A DNA stretch of 64,000 nt, taken from an uncultured Desulfatitalea sp. (GTDB lineage Bacteria > Desulfobacterota > Desulfobacteria > Desulfobacterales > Desulfosarcinaceae). Of the stretch, positions 54,051 through 63,101 are shown piece after piece. The notes beneath the pieces are model-generated. The model was not told the origin of the DNA. It saw only the letters and a list, made by a program, of their open reading frames with translations, and did no database searches. Within the stretch, counting starts at the first letter, position 1. The number at the start of each line of letters is the position of its first letter. The DNA lies in contig CALMNL010000004.1 of the NCBI GenBank assembly GCA_937868765.1, positions 1,624,749 to 1,688,748 on the forward strand, read 5' to 3'. A program made the position numbers and the translations under genes.

Positions 54051-54545
54051 ATGCCGGTGGGCAATAGCATGCTGAAACGATTGCTGAAGCTCGATCGATG
54101 GCTGGAAAAGGCGGAACGGGCGCTGGCCATAACTTTGTATGGGCTGCTGATTGCCGCGGTGGCCGTGAATGTCTTTGCCCGCAATCTGCTGCACATGGGC
54201 TCACCGTTTCTGCTCCAGGCCGCACCGACACTGGTGCTGTGGCTGGCCCTGGTGGGCGCGACCCTGGGGCTCAAGCACGGGCGCCATATCACCATCGGCG
54301 CGCTGATGCGCTTTCTCTCGCCGCAATGGCGCAAAGCGGCTGTGATCATGACCAGCCTGGCCGCCCTCCTGGTGGCGGCGGCCCTGTGCTATGCCGCGGT
54401 CCTGTTTCTGCAAAACGAACTCATTCTCTTCGGCGCGCTGGGCTGGCGGTCGGTTTGCCTGCCGCTCTTTTTCCTGATGGTCTTTTTTCGCTCTGCGCTG
54501 CGCTGCTGGACGCAGTGGCCGCCGATCTCCCCGGATGCCCGCTGA
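54051..54545 (+). CDS. dctQ: TRAP transporter small membrane subunit (DctQ family)
   Basis: 164 residues (ATG 54069 is an alternative start). Four membrane helices with the DctQ pattern ITLYGLLIAAVAVNVFARNL and LALVGATLGLKHGRHITIGA. It starts 4 bp after dctP and abuts dctM. Confidence 0.87.
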   Translation: MPVGNSMLKRLLKLDRWLEKAERALAITLYGLLIAAVAVNVFARNLLHMGSPFLLQAAPTLVLWLALVGATLGLKHGRHITIGALMRFLSPQWRKAAVIMTSLAALLVAAALCYAAVLFLQNELILFGALGWRSVCLPLFFLMVFFRSALRCWTQWPPISPDAR

Positions 54546-55817
54546 ATGCTGCCGACGATCCTCATATGCGCCATCTTATTGCTGACGCTATTCAATCTGC
54601 CGTTGTTTCTGAGCATCGGCGCGTTGACCATGACCCTGATGCTCGGCGGCGATCCGGATCCCACCGTGCTGCAAGCCATCCCCATCGAGATGAACCGCCT
54701 GGCGACCATGCCCATTTTAGTGGCGCTGCCGCTTTTCACCATGTCCGGCTGCGTTTTGACCGCTTCCCGCATGCCCAACCGGCTGCTGGCCTTCCTCGAT
54801 GCGGTGGCCGGCTGGCTGCCCGGCGGCAGCGCCATCGCGGCCCTGTGCGCCTGCGCCTTCTTCACCGCCCTGACCGGTGCCAGCGGGGTCACCATCATCG
54901 CCATGGGCGCCGTGCTGTACCCCATCCTCAGAGAGCAGCACTACGGCGAACAGTTCAGCCTGGGGCTGCTCACCACGGGCGGCAGTCTCGGGCTGCTCTT
55001 TCCGCCGAGCCTGCCGATCATCCTCTACGGCGTGGTGGCCCAGATCGATATCGCCCGACTCTTCCATGTGACCCTGGCGCCGGGGATCCTGTTGCTGCTG
55101 GTGCTGTGCGCGTATGCTTTTGCCCAGGGACGCAGGCTGAAGAAAAGCGCTGCCCGGCGGTCGAAGATCTCCTGGGAACGGTTCAAAGCGGCCTTGCGCG
55201 CGACGCTATGGGACTGGCTGCTGGTGGCCATCATCCTGGCCGGCGTCTACGGCGGATTCGTCACCATTGCGGAAGTATCGGCCGTGGTTCTGATCTACGT
55301 GGTCGTCGTGGAGTGCTTCGTGCTCAAGGAGATCGACTGGCGCCGCCAGCTTCCCGGCATCGTGGTGGAGAGCGCGGTGCTGACCGGCGCGGTCATCGTC
55401 ATCCTGGGCATGGCCATGGGATTCACGGCCTACCTGGTGGATGCCCAGATTCCGGACAAGGTCATCGCACTGCTCACGGGGCTGACCAGGAACAAATTGC
55501 TCTTCCTGGCAGGGCTGAACCTGATGCTGCTGGGGGTCGGCTGCATCATGGATATCTTTTCGGCCATCGTGATCATGGTGCCGATCATCGCGCCGGTGGC
55601 CCAGAGCTACGGCATCGACCCCTTCCATCTGGGCGCCGTCTTCCTGGTCAACCTGGAGATCGGCTACTCGACCCCGCCGGTGGGCATGAATCTGTTCATC
55701 GCCAGCTTGAAGTTCGACCGGCCGATCACCCTGCTCTACCGGGCCTCGCTGCCCTATCTGGTGCTGTTGATGATCTGCCTGATCATCGTCACTTACCTGC
55801 CGGCCCTGTGGTTTTAG
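54546..55817 (+). CDS. dctM: TRAP transporter large membrane subunit (DctM family)
   Basis: 423 residues, about twelve helices. Family motifs: ALPLFTMSGCVLTASRMPNR, FTALTGASGVTIIAMGAVLY, GGSLGLLFPPSLPIILYG, and near the end GYSTPPVGMNLFIASL. The ATG directly follows the dctQ stop. It is convergent with the next gene, leaving 7 bp. Confidence 0.92.
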   Translation: MLPTILICAILLLTLFNLPLFLSIGALTMTLMLGGDPDPTVLQAIPIEMNRLATMPILVALPLFTMSGCVLTASRMPNRLLAFLDAVAGWLPGGSAIAALCACAFFTALTGASGVTIIAMGAVLYPILREQHYGEQFSLGLLTTGGSLGLLFPPSLPIILYGVVAQIDIARLFHVTLAPGILLLLVLCAYAFAQGRRLKKSAARRSKISWERFKAALRATLWDWLLVAIILAGVYGGFVTIAEVSAVVLIYVVVVECFVLKEIDWRRQLPGIVVESAVLTGAVIVILGMAMGFTAYLVDAQIPDKVIALLTGLTRNKLLFLAGLNLMLLGVGCIMDIFSAIVIMVPIIAPVAQSYGIDPFHLGAVFLVNLEIGYSTPPVGMNLFIASLKFDRPITLLYRASLPYLVLLMICLIIVTYLPALWF

Positions 55818-55824
55818 CCGGCGG

Positions 55825-56322
55825 CTAATGGACGTACATCTGGATGTTCCCGGAAATCTCCATCACGAAGTTCTGCAGGCCGATGGCCCCGAAGCTCAGC
55901 CCCTGGCCGGGCGCGCCGCCCACGCGGATGGCGTCGATGGTCAGATGGTCGATGCGGATGGTCATGTCATCGAGGAGAAAGTTCAGCCCGGTCACCACCG
56001 AACCGTCGATGAGCGATTTGAAATGGCCCGGTTGCACCGAGATCGGCAATCCCCCCGTGGCGATGGAACCATCCATATGCAGGCCGCAGATGCTGAGAAA
56101 AGCCTTCTGATAGGAGGGCGCCATGCCGTCCTCATCCAGATAGTACAAGCTATCCACCGCCATCATCAGCCCGAGGGTTTCGCCGGCCGGGATGAGAAGG
56201 CCGAACCCGCCGTCGATGCCGGCCATGTCAGCGTCGGCCAGGGGCTGCAGTTCCGCCGCGGCCGGACCCGCCGCGGCCGACCAGAGAATCAACACAATCC
56301 AAATCAGACGCAATGGTTTCAT
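55825..56322 (-). CDS. Exported DUF6160-like protein with double-glycine motif (paralogue C)
   Basis: 165 residues. Signal peptide ending near PAAAEL, then LQPLADADMAGIDGGFGLLI: a Leu at -12, Asp -8, Met -7, Ile -4 and Gly-Gly at -2/-1, the spacing of double-glycine leader motifs. The mature part is beta-rich with DGSIATGGLPISVQPGH and MTIRIDHLTIDAIRVGG. It shares the motif and layout with the proteins at 61962 and 63102. Separated from the upstream propeller gene by a strong terminator, so it has its own promoter. Confidence 0.72.
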   Translation of the reverse strand: MKPLRLIWIVLILWSAAAGPAAAELQPLADADMAGIDGGFGLLIPAGETLGLMMAVDSLYYLDEDGMAPSYQKAFLSICGLHMDGSIATGGLPISVQPGHFKSLIDGSVVTGLNFLLDDMTIRIDHLTIDAIRVGGAPGQGLSFGAIGLQNFVMEISGNIQMYVH

Positions 56323-56440
56323 GAAGGCTCCTTCCGTGGGAAATTCCGTGCCGACCCCATTTGGTATCGGCGCTCGGAAGGAAAGCTTTAGGCGGGCGGG
56401 TTCCGCGGGGCGTGCCGGTTCGGCGGGAAGGGCCGGGCAT

Positions 56441-56481
56441 AAAAACGCGCCCGGGGCGATCCTTGCGAATCGCCCCGGGCG
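56441..56481 (-). terminator. Intrinsic terminator after the TolB-like gene
   Basis: A perfect 13-bp stem, CGCCCGGGGCGAT/ATCGCCCCGGGCG (56448-56460 with 56469-56481), 8-nt loop, followed on the minus strand by CGTTTTT (56445-56441 for the T run). Confidence 0.9.
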
Positions 56482-56510
56482 TCTGATCGGCGGTTGTTAT
56501 TTTCGGGCGG

Positions 56511-58055
56511 TTATGGCGTGGTGCCACCGGCGATGTGAACGTCCAGCCGCAGGAATTCGGGGCCGGGCATCTTCAGCACGATCGTCCGGCAGTGGTTTTC
56601 GCCGTCGAAGGTGATGGCCTCGTCTTTCAGCGTGGCATCGAAGAGGGTCTGGCCGGCCGTGCCGTCCACGTAGATGCGCCACTGGTCCCGGGTGCAGCCG
56701 GCATAGACCATGTGGGTCCCCCCGGGGCTGAAGAAGGGAAAGGTGACCGAATCGTGGCGGCTTACGGCGCGTTGGTCCACCACCATGATCATCTCCTTGC
56801 CCTGGATGGCCACATAGGCCAGGCGGCTCCCGTCCGGGCTGAAGACCGGACGCCGCAGCCCGTCGTAACGGGCTTCGTGGGGCCGGCCGTTCTGGACGAC
56901 CAGCCACTTGTCCGCCTGCCGGGCCCGGTAGGCCAGTTGCCTGGAGTCGGGGCTGAAGACCGGCAGGCCGACCGACTCGTACACCGGCTCCATGCGGTCG
57001 TCGACCACCATGCAGGCCTTGTCTTTCAGTTGCGCCATATAGGCCAGGCGGGAACTGTCCGGGCTGAACACGGAGACCCCGAGCTGGTCGAACACCAGTC
57101 CCTTTTTGCCGTCCCGCACCATGTACCAGGCCTTGCCTTTAAAGGCCGCATAGGCCAGGTGCCGGCTGTCGGGGCTGAAGAGCGGCGTGCCCACGCCGTC
57201 GCCGCCCGGCAGCTCCTCACCGTCGCGCAGCGCGACCCAGCCGGTTCCCTCCTTGAGGGCCATGTACGCGAAGTGCGCGGCATCGGGACTGAAGGTCAGC
57301 TGGGCCACCTTTTGAAAAGCGGGGCCGGGGCGGCCGTCGACCACCACCGTTTGACGGTCCCCCTTTTTCAGGGCATAGGCCAGTCGCTTGGCATCGGGGC
57401 TGAAGACGATGCTCTCCACCGTTCCGTCGATTTCCATTGGCTTGCCGTCCACCACCAGGCAGCCGGCCTTGCCGTTCAAGGCGCCATAGGCCAGCCGGGC
57501 GCCGTCCGGGCTGAAGCGGGGGCCGGTGCGGATGTCGATCACATCGAAGGCGGGCTGGGGCGTGCCGTTGACCACCACCGCCTGTTTGCCGGAGATACCG
57601 GCCCGGTAGGCCCAGCGGGCGCCGTCGGGGCTGAAGACCAAGGCGTCGACCCCGTCGAAGAGCGGCTCCGGCTGCAGGTCGATCACGGCCTGGGCTTTTT
57701 TCTGCTCCCGAAAGGCGATGTAGGCCCAATGCAGTTTACCCGGGCCGCTCCCGCCGGCGATCAGCGGGGTGCCTTTGGCCACCCCCGGGCAATAGGGGCC
57801 GCGCTGGTCGTCCAGGGCGGCGAACATGCCCTTGGGATCCTTGGCGGCATAGGCGACATGGGCATTGTCGGCGCTCACTTTCAGCGAAATGGGAAAAAAC
57901 GTTTCGCCGGGCGCGATGCGGCCCAGGGGCCGGGCGTTTTCCGTGAAGGTCGCCGGCGGGGTCGGCGCCGTCGGCGTCCCGGCCGCGGCGGTCGCCGCGA
58001 AGAGGGCGAGAATCAGTATCCAATTGAAGCAGGCCGTGCTTCGCGATGCTGTCAT
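56511..58055 (-). CDS. Exported WD40/TolB-like beta-propeller protein
   Basis: 514 residues. Signal peptide (about 1-25), then about nine repeats of the form FSPDGARLAYGALNGKAGCL, FSPDAKRLAYALKKGDRQTV and FSPDSRQLAYRARQADKWLV. TolB/PD40-type propellers bind partner proteins in the periplasm. It is the last gene of the minus-strand exported-protein operon, 52 bp after the FadL-like gene, and ends at a terminator. Confidence 0.82.
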   Translation of the reverse strand: MTASRSTACFNWILILALFAATAAAGTPTAPTPPATFTENARPLGRIAPGETFFPISLKVSADNAHVAYAAKDPKGMFAALDDQRGPYCPGVAKGTPLIAGGSGPGKLHWAYIAFREQKKAQAVIDLQPEPLFDGVDALVFSPDGARWAYRAGISGKQAVVVNGTPQPAFDVIDIRTGPRFSPDGARLAYGALNGKAGCLVVDGKPMEIDGTVESIVFSPDAKRLAYALKKGDRQTVVVDGRPGPAFQKVAQLTFSPDAAHFAYMALKEGTGWVALRDGEELPGGDGVGTPLFSPDSRHLAYAAFKGKAWYMVRDGKKGLVFDQLGVSVFSPDSSRLAYMAQLKDKACMVVDDRMEPVYESVGLPVFSPDSRQLAYRARQADKWLVVQNGRPHEARYDGLRRPVFSPDGSRLAYVAIQGKEMIMVVDQRAVSRHDSVTFPFFSPGGTHMVYAGCTRDQWRIYVDGTAGQTLFDATLKDEAITFDGENHCRTIVLKMPGPEFLRLDVHIAGGTTP

Positions 58056-58107
58056 GATTGACTCCTTTCGGGGTGTTGCGGGGAAGCGTCCATCGCAAGG
58101 CGAGGTT

Positions 58108-59817
58108 TCAGTCGAAGGGGTTGAGCAGGGACAGGGTATGGTCCAGCATTCCGGTCATGACCTCCCAGGGCATGGTCATCTTGAACGCGCCGATGAATGT
58201 CTCGGTCTTCTGGCTGTAATCCAGGCCCGCATAGGGGTTGTAAACCGGTTTGAACGGGTCGGTGGAGTTGAGCAGGTCGCTGCCGTTGTTGGGCACATAG
58301 ACATCCTTGCCGACCAGGTAGTCGAACCCCAGATCGATCTGGATGTGATTCTTGGTCATGATGCTGAAGCCGGCGGCATAGGAGTGCATGTCCGGCAGGC
58401 AGTACAAGTTGTCGAAGTGCGACATTTCCACCGAAGAGGGTCGCCATTCGTAGCCGGCCAGGAAGGTCAGCCAATTGGTCAACTGGTATTGCAGGCCCAC
58501 GCTCCAGCTCCAGGTGTCTTTGAAATCGCGCTGCAGCACCAGGTTGCGGTTGCCGCCGGTGTAGCCCAGGACCTTGACCAGCTGCAAGAGCTGGATGTCC
58601 TGGTCGAAGACGAAACGGTCTTCCTTGAGCACCGACCAGTTGGCCCAGTGCAGGTCGCCCAGCAGGCTGAGGCGCTCGAAGGGTTTGAGCTTGAGGCCCA
58701 TCTGCACGCGCTGGGGCAGTTCGAATTCCGAGGTGACGGTGCCGGTCTGGTACGGCACGGCATTCATGGGCAAATTGAGCATGCCGGAGACGGTGACCAG
58801 GGTCGGCGAAGATCCCATCCAGTTGATCATCTTCTGGAAGGTTTCGGTGTAGTCGAAGCGGTACTGGCCGGTCATCTGCACCTTGACCGGGCTCTGGTAG
58901 ACGATGCCCGCCGAGAGCCACTTCATGGGGTCCCACAGCAGCCCCACGTTGTAGTTGGGCGAAAAATCGTCGCGCATGTCCATCTGCATGCTGGCCACCT
59001 GATCGTAGGGCCCCACGCCGCCGCCGAACCAGGGGGGCGGCAGGGTCAGCTCCGAAAGTACCGGGATCTCCAGGTCCTTGGTGGCATCGCCGAGCACGCG
59101 GGTCAGCGCGACCAGATCATTGGGCGAACGCATGTCCACCGTGGCGCCCAGGGCGGTCTGGCCGGCCCCCACGGATACGCCCAGGGCCAGCTTGGGGGTC
59201 ACCTGATAGCTCAGCGCCGGGGCCAGGTAGACCAGATGCTGTTCGTAGACGCGCTTGGCGCCGTAGCGCACCGGGTCCATGTCGTCATCGTGCGCGAAGC
59301 CGACGCCGAACGGCACGTAGTTGCCGATGGCATAGCTCCAGCGGGAGTTGGGGGGGCGGTAGGAGAGCCCTAGCGTGGGCGCGATGAGAAAGTCGATGGA
59401 TTCGTTCACGATGGGCACGTACATGTGGCCGCTCGAGTTGGTCCCCTCGGTGCCGGCCAGCGGGTCGTCGTTGTAGCCGCCGAAAAAACCCTCGAAATCC
59501 GGATCGGCGTCATATTGGGAGGTGATCTTGATGACGGGCAGGGCCAGGCCGGCGCCGATCTGCTTGCCTTCGGGCAGCTTGGACAGCCCGGCCGGATTGT
59601 AGTGGATGGACCCGATGCCCGGCGGATCGGCGGTGACCGTGTTGGCCATGGCGATGGCCCGGGCATCGACGGCCATCTGCTCGATGAACGACGCGGAGGC
59701 CGGGGCCGCCGGCCACCAGACCCCCGCCAGGGCCACCACCAGCCAGACGATCCGGGGGGCGCGTCGGGCCAGGCGCAACAGAAGGCGGAAGTCTGTTTGG
59801 GACATCGGTTGCGCCAT
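58108..59817 (-). CDS. FadL/TodX-like outer-membrane channel
   Basis: 569 residues. N-terminal hydrophobic export signal (cleavage near ASASF), then the FadL plug signature AVDARAIAMANTVTADPPGI with IHYNPAGLSKL, and a long beta-barrel with aromatic alternating strands (LGLSYRPPNSRWSYAIGNYV, VGLLWDPMKWLSAGIVYQSP) ending in LLNPFD. FadL channels import hydrophobic compounds. Its start lies 1 bp after the stop of the coiled-coil barrel gene, so they are made together. Confidence 0.87.
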   Translation of the reverse strand: MAQPMSQTDFRLLLRLARRAPRIVWLVVALAGVWWPAAPASASFIEQMAVDARAIAMANTVTADPPGIGSIHYNPAGLSKLPEGKQIGAGLALPVIKITSQYDADPDFEGFFGGYNDDPLAGTEGTNSSGHMYVPIVNESIDFLIAPTLGLSYRPPNSRWSYAIGNYVPFGVGFAHDDDMDPVRYGAKRVYEQHLVYLAPALSYQVTPKLALGVSVGAGQTALGATVDMRSPNDLVALTRVLGDATKDLEIPVLSELTLPPPWFGGGVGPYDQVASMQMDMRDDFSPNYNVGLLWDPMKWLSAGIVYQSPVKVQMTGQYRFDYTETFQKMINWMGSSPTLVTVSGMLNLPMNAVPYQTGTVTSEFELPQRVQMGLKLKPFERLSLLGDLHWANWSVLKEDRFVFDQDIQLLQLVKVLGYTGGNRNLVLQRDFKDTWSWSVGLQYQLTNWLTFLAGYEWRPSSVEMSHFDNLYCLPDMHSYAAGFSIMTKNHIQIDLGFDYLVGKDVYVPNNGSDLLNSTDPFKPVYNPYAGLDYSQKTETFIGAFKMTMPWEVMTGMLDHTLSLLNPFD

Positions 59818-59818
59818 G

Positions 59819-60997
59819 CTAATCGCCGAGATCGAAACGCACCGGGATGCGGAAGGAAACCGTGAAGTCCGGATCGTCGCTGGTCAGCCCGATGCCGACC
59901 TTGACGAAGAGCGAATATTTGGGCGAGAGCCGCCAGCCCGCGCCGATGCTGAAGCTGGAGGTCACCCAGCTGTTGCTGTAGTAGGCGCTGCCGTCGGTGA
60001 AGTCGTATTCGGTCTCCTTGTGATAGGTGTACTGGTAGGAGAAGTTCATCGAGGTCTTATAAGACAGGGCCGAGGCCATGCCCAGGCTGAAGCCGTAGCT
60101 CTCGCCGGGGTCCACTTCGGTGAGCACCAGGCCGCTGGACTGGATCTGATCGACGTCGGTGGTGGGGAAGCCGTAGGTGTAGAACACGCTGCCGAAGGGG
60201 ACCACCGGATCGATGCTCTTGGAAAAGGTCAACCCGCCGGTGGCCGCATAGTAGCCGCTGCCGGTGCTCAGCTCGGTCTCGGGATCGATCTTGTAGGGGC
60301 TGCGGCCGGTGGGAAACGAGCCCTGCAGGAAGACGATCATGGCCGGCCAGTCGCCGCCGCTCTTGAACGGCTGGTACTGCAGGCCGGCGCTGGCATCGCC
60401 CAGATCGGTCACCTCGCGACTGTCGTTGATGCTCCGTTCGTCGAACTTGTAGACGAAGGGCAGGGTGCCGTTGAGGCTCAGGTTGCTGAAGATCCCCTTT
60501 TCCAGGAAGAGGGAGTTGGTCAGGGTGTGGTTGCCGCGCCGCTCCACGGCCAGGCGGTTGCCCTCCGAGTTGCGCAGATCCTCGAGCAGGTCCGCGGAAA
60601 AGTAACTATAATCCAGACTGTATTCGAACCCGAGCTGCTTTTTGGGAATCAGGGTGTATTCCCGGCCCACGGCCGAGAGCACCTCTTTTTCCGTGGCGGT
60701 TTTTTCTTCTTCGGAGATCTTCAAGGCCTTGCGGGCTTCGGACTCTTTTTCCAGGTCCTCCACCTTCTGCTGCAGGGATTTGATCTGCTGGTGGAGCGCA
60801 TCCAGATCGTTGGTTCCCATGCCCGGGCCGGCCGGCGACGCAACGGTGTCGGCGCCGGGCGCCGGGGGCGGCGTGGGGCTCGGGCCGGTGGCGGTGCCGC
60901 TTTCGCTCTGGGCCAGCAGCAGCGGGGGGGCGAAGGACACGGACAGGACCGTGGCGGCGATCAGCAGGCAAGACCGGAGCATCGAGCGGTTCAGCAA
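59819..60997 (-). CDS. Outer-membrane beta-barrel with N-terminal coiled coil (FapF-like arrangement)
   Basis: 392 residues. Signal peptide (about 1-30), a Pro/Gly/Ala linker, a coiled coil at about 63-108 (LDALHQQIKSLQQKVEDLEK) and a barrel from about 115 to the end (FEYSLDYSYFSADLLED, GLTSDDPDFTVSFRIPVRF). The order coiled coil then barrel is the design of FapF, the pore that secretes Pseudomonas Fap amyloid; general similarity to MetA/phenol-degradation-type barrels is also possible. It follows a C39 peptidase gene by 14 bp, as fapF lies in an operon with the C39 gene fapD. Confidence 0.75.
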   Translation of the reverse strand: MLNRSMLRSCLLIAATVLSVSFAPPLLLAQSESGTATGPSPTPPPAPGADTVASPAGPGMGTNDLDALHQQIKSLQQKVEDLEKESEARKALKISEEEKTATEKEVLSAVGREYTLIPKKQLGFEYSLDYSYFSADLLEDLRNSEGNRLAVERRGNHTLTNSLFLEKGIFSNLSLNGTLPFVYKFDERSINDSREVTDLGDASAGLQYQPFKSGGDWPAMIVFLQGSFPTGRSPYKIDPETELSTGSGYYAATGGLTFSKSIDPVVPFGSVFYTYGFPTTDVDQIQSSGLVLTEVDPGESYGFSLGMASALSYKTSMNFSYQYTYHKETEYDFTDGSAYYSNSWVTSSFSIGAGWRLSPKYSLFVKVGIGLTSDDPDFTVSFRIPVRFDLGD

Positions 60998-61011
60998 GAA
61001 TCTTCTCCTCT

Positions 61012-61815
61012 CTAGGGATTTTCAGTCGGTGGTTCGGGGGCCTGGATCACGCGCACGCTGTCGAAGCGCTTGCTCTGGGCCACGTCGTCGCGCGGCATGC
61101 TTTTATTCAGTTCCCATTCCCGTTCGCCCGGCCAGGGCGGGCCGTGGGAAAAGAGGGTATCCCGGGCCGTATCCTCGTCGATGAAGCGCAGGTCTTCTTC
61201 CTTCAGGCGCAAGGCATTCAGAACGGCGCCGCCGTTCTTGGGCGAGACCATGAAGAGCGAATTGAGGTACCAGTGCTTTTCGAACTCGGCCAGGGTGTAG
61301 CTGCTGTTGCCCTGGAACGGATCGGCCACCAGCACATGGCCATGGGCGATGCCCTTGAACACCACGAAATGGCGGTAGTTGAAAACGGTCACCGGCACGA
61401 TGCACGGCCGGTCGAGGGTCTTCAGGTCGTCCAGGGTGGCCTTGTAGCCGGCGCCCTGATAGCCCAGGGCTTCGACGAAGCGTTTCATGTCGAGCAGGGA
61501 AAAGGCCCGGCGCTGGGCGATGGCCGCCGCGTCGCCATATTTCAGCAGCCCGGCGATCACCTGCTTTTCGGTGAGTTCTTCGCCGATGTAGTAGTTCAGC
61601 AGGGTGGCCAGGGCCGCCGACCCGCAGCTGTAGTCGAAATTCTGTTTGATCACGTGGTCGTCTTTGAGCTGGGAGGCGGGCGTCACCGTGGCGTAGATTT
61701 TCTGGGCGCTGCCGGGCACCGGCGCCACCGCCATCTCGGTGGGCGGCGTGTCGGCCTGGTGGAAAAAACCGCCCAGCACGGCTACGCCGATGAAGAAGAA
61801 GAGGACAATGTGCAC
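61012..61815 (-). CDS. Stand-alone membrane-anchored C39 peptidase
   Basis: 267 residues from GTG 61815 behind GGAGG. A single N-terminal hydrophobic segment (residues 2-18) targets it to the periplasm. The full C39 active site is present: Gln58 and Cys64 in KQNFDYSCGSAALATLLNYY, His149 in YRHFVVFKG, and Asp165 in VADPFQGN. C39 enzymes cut after double-glycine motifs. No ABC-transporter part is attached, as in FapD. The candidate substrates are the neighbouring proteins with such a motif. Confidence 0.88.
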   Translation of the reverse strand: MHIVLFFFIGVAVLGGFFHQADTPPTEMAVAPVPGSAQKIYATVTPASQLKDDHVIKQNFDYSCGSAALATLLNYYIGEELTEKQVIAGLLKYGDAAAIAQRRAFSLLDMKRFVEALGYQGAGYKATLDDLKTLDRPCIVPVTVFNYRHFVVFKGIAHGHVLVADPFQGNSSYTLAEFEKHWYLNSLFMVSPKNGGAVLNALRLKEEDLRFIDEDTARDTLFSHGPPWPGEREWELNKSMPRDDVAQSKRFDSVRVIQAPEPPTENP

Positions 61816-61961
61816 CCGGGGGCCTCCGTCGCCGTTTTCAATTTGTGATCCGCCAGCGTGGTCTGGCCCATCCTGCCATACGAAACGGCGGGCCGCCAAC
61901 ACTTTTCTGCATGCATCGCCATCATCGCCATCATCGTAATCATCGTAATCCTGGTGGGGGG

Positions 61962-62843
61962 TCAGGGGATGAACCGCACGGTCAGGCGGTGCACCTGGAT
62001 GTCGTCGATGGCCATGGGCCCGAAATCGGTGCCGCCCCACTGCAGGGATGCCACCCGCAGGCTGCCTTGCATGGGCAGTTTCAGGGTCACGGCCGCCAGG
62101 CCGTCCTCCCCGTGGCCCACGTCGAAGGTGGCCGGGTTACCTTCGACCATGGCCCCGACCTGAAACAGGCCGGTCATCTGCCAGGTGCCCGGGTCGGCCG
62201 GGTCGCCGTCGTCGTGCAGGCCGAAGTGGATGCCGTTGGCGGCCAGGCTGTCGTTCAGGTCGTTATAGCTCAGTTTAAACGTATCGATGGAGAGGCGCGT
62301 GCCGTACTCCCAGTCGATGCCGCCACTTTCATGTGCACCCACCATCCAGTAGAACGACGGCCGGTGGATGACGCCGATATCCAGCGTGCCCAGATCCTGG
62401 CCGCAGAAGCGCAGGGTCTCGGCGTGCAGCGCGGCCTCCTGGAACCAGTCCAGGGCCTCGAGCACCACCCTCGCCTGGCCATAGGCCGGCGAGGCCGGAT
62501 CGTCGATGGCCCCCACGTCCAGGGTCAGCGGCGTGATCAGGCCGTCGCCGTTCACGTCCCGGTCACCGGCGGCGAAGAAGGCCGGCAGCGAAGCGCCGTT
62601 GGTGAGGGCCAGGTCTTCCAGGGTCAGGGCGTTGCCCGTATCGCTGTCGATGTAGCTGAACGAACCCGTGTGCATGAAGACCGACACCTCGTCGAGGGCG
62701 ATGCTCAAGCCGCCGGTGCCGCTGACGGCCGCCAGTTCGGCGTTGTCCAGCGGCTGCAGGTCGGCCGGGCAGAGGCCGGGCCACAACAGCCAGAGCAGGG
62801 CGCTTCCAAGCCGGATGAGGATATGAGCGTTCAGCAGTTTCAT
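61962..62843 (-). CDS. Exported DUF6160-like protein with double-glycine-like motif (paralogue B)
   Basis: 293 residues. Signal peptide (cleavage near CPADL) followed by LQPLDNAELAAVSGTGGLSI: Leu -12, Glu -8, Leu -7, Val -4, Gly -2, Thr -1. The mature part is acidic and beta-rich, with NGDGLITPLTLDVGAIDDPA and, near the end, FGPMAIDDIQVHRLTVRF, which parallels the end of paralogue C. It lies 146 bp upstream of the C39 gene on the same strand. Confidence 0.75.
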   Translation of the reverse strand: MKLLNAHILIRLGSALLWLLWPGLCPADLQPLDNAELAAVSGTGGLSIALDEVSVFMHTGSFSYIDSDTGNALTLEDLALTNGASLPAFFAAGDRDVNGDGLITPLTLDVGAIDDPASPAYGQARVVLEALDWFQEAALHAETLRFCGQDLGTLDIGVIHRPSFYWMVGAHESGGIDWEYGTRLSIDTFKLSYNDLNDSLAANGIHFGLHDDGDPADPGTWQMTGLFQVGAMVEGNPATFDVGHGEDGLAAVTLKLPMQGSLRVASLQWGGTDFGPMAIDDIQVHRLTVRFIP

Positions 62844-63020
62844 GCAGTGTCCCGAAGGGCCGCTCTTTTCGATAGAATCCTCCGGCCAGCGTGGCATTAC
62901 GGGGCTCACGCATCGCTGTCTGGCATGCGATGCGCGCCCGCTATGCGTCCGCACCCGGAGCGGATCTTCGCTTTTGAATTGGGTACAGCTTCGAAGCCTG
63001 AAAACTATCAGAAGCGAACT

Positions 63021-63052
63021 CCGGGGGCCGCGTGCAACCTTATGGCCCCCGG
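63021..63052 (-). terminator. Hairpin after paralogue A
   Basis: CCGGGGGCC (63021-63029) pairs with GGCCCCCGG (63044-63052), loop 14 nt. It lies about 50 bp past the stop of the minus-strand gene at 63102. No T tract, so termination strength is uncertain. The remainder of the 62844-63101 spacer has no gene. Confidence 0.45.
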
Positions 63053-63101
63053 ATTTCACTCTCAACAATTCATCGCAACATACAACTTATCCAGTTTACA
63101 A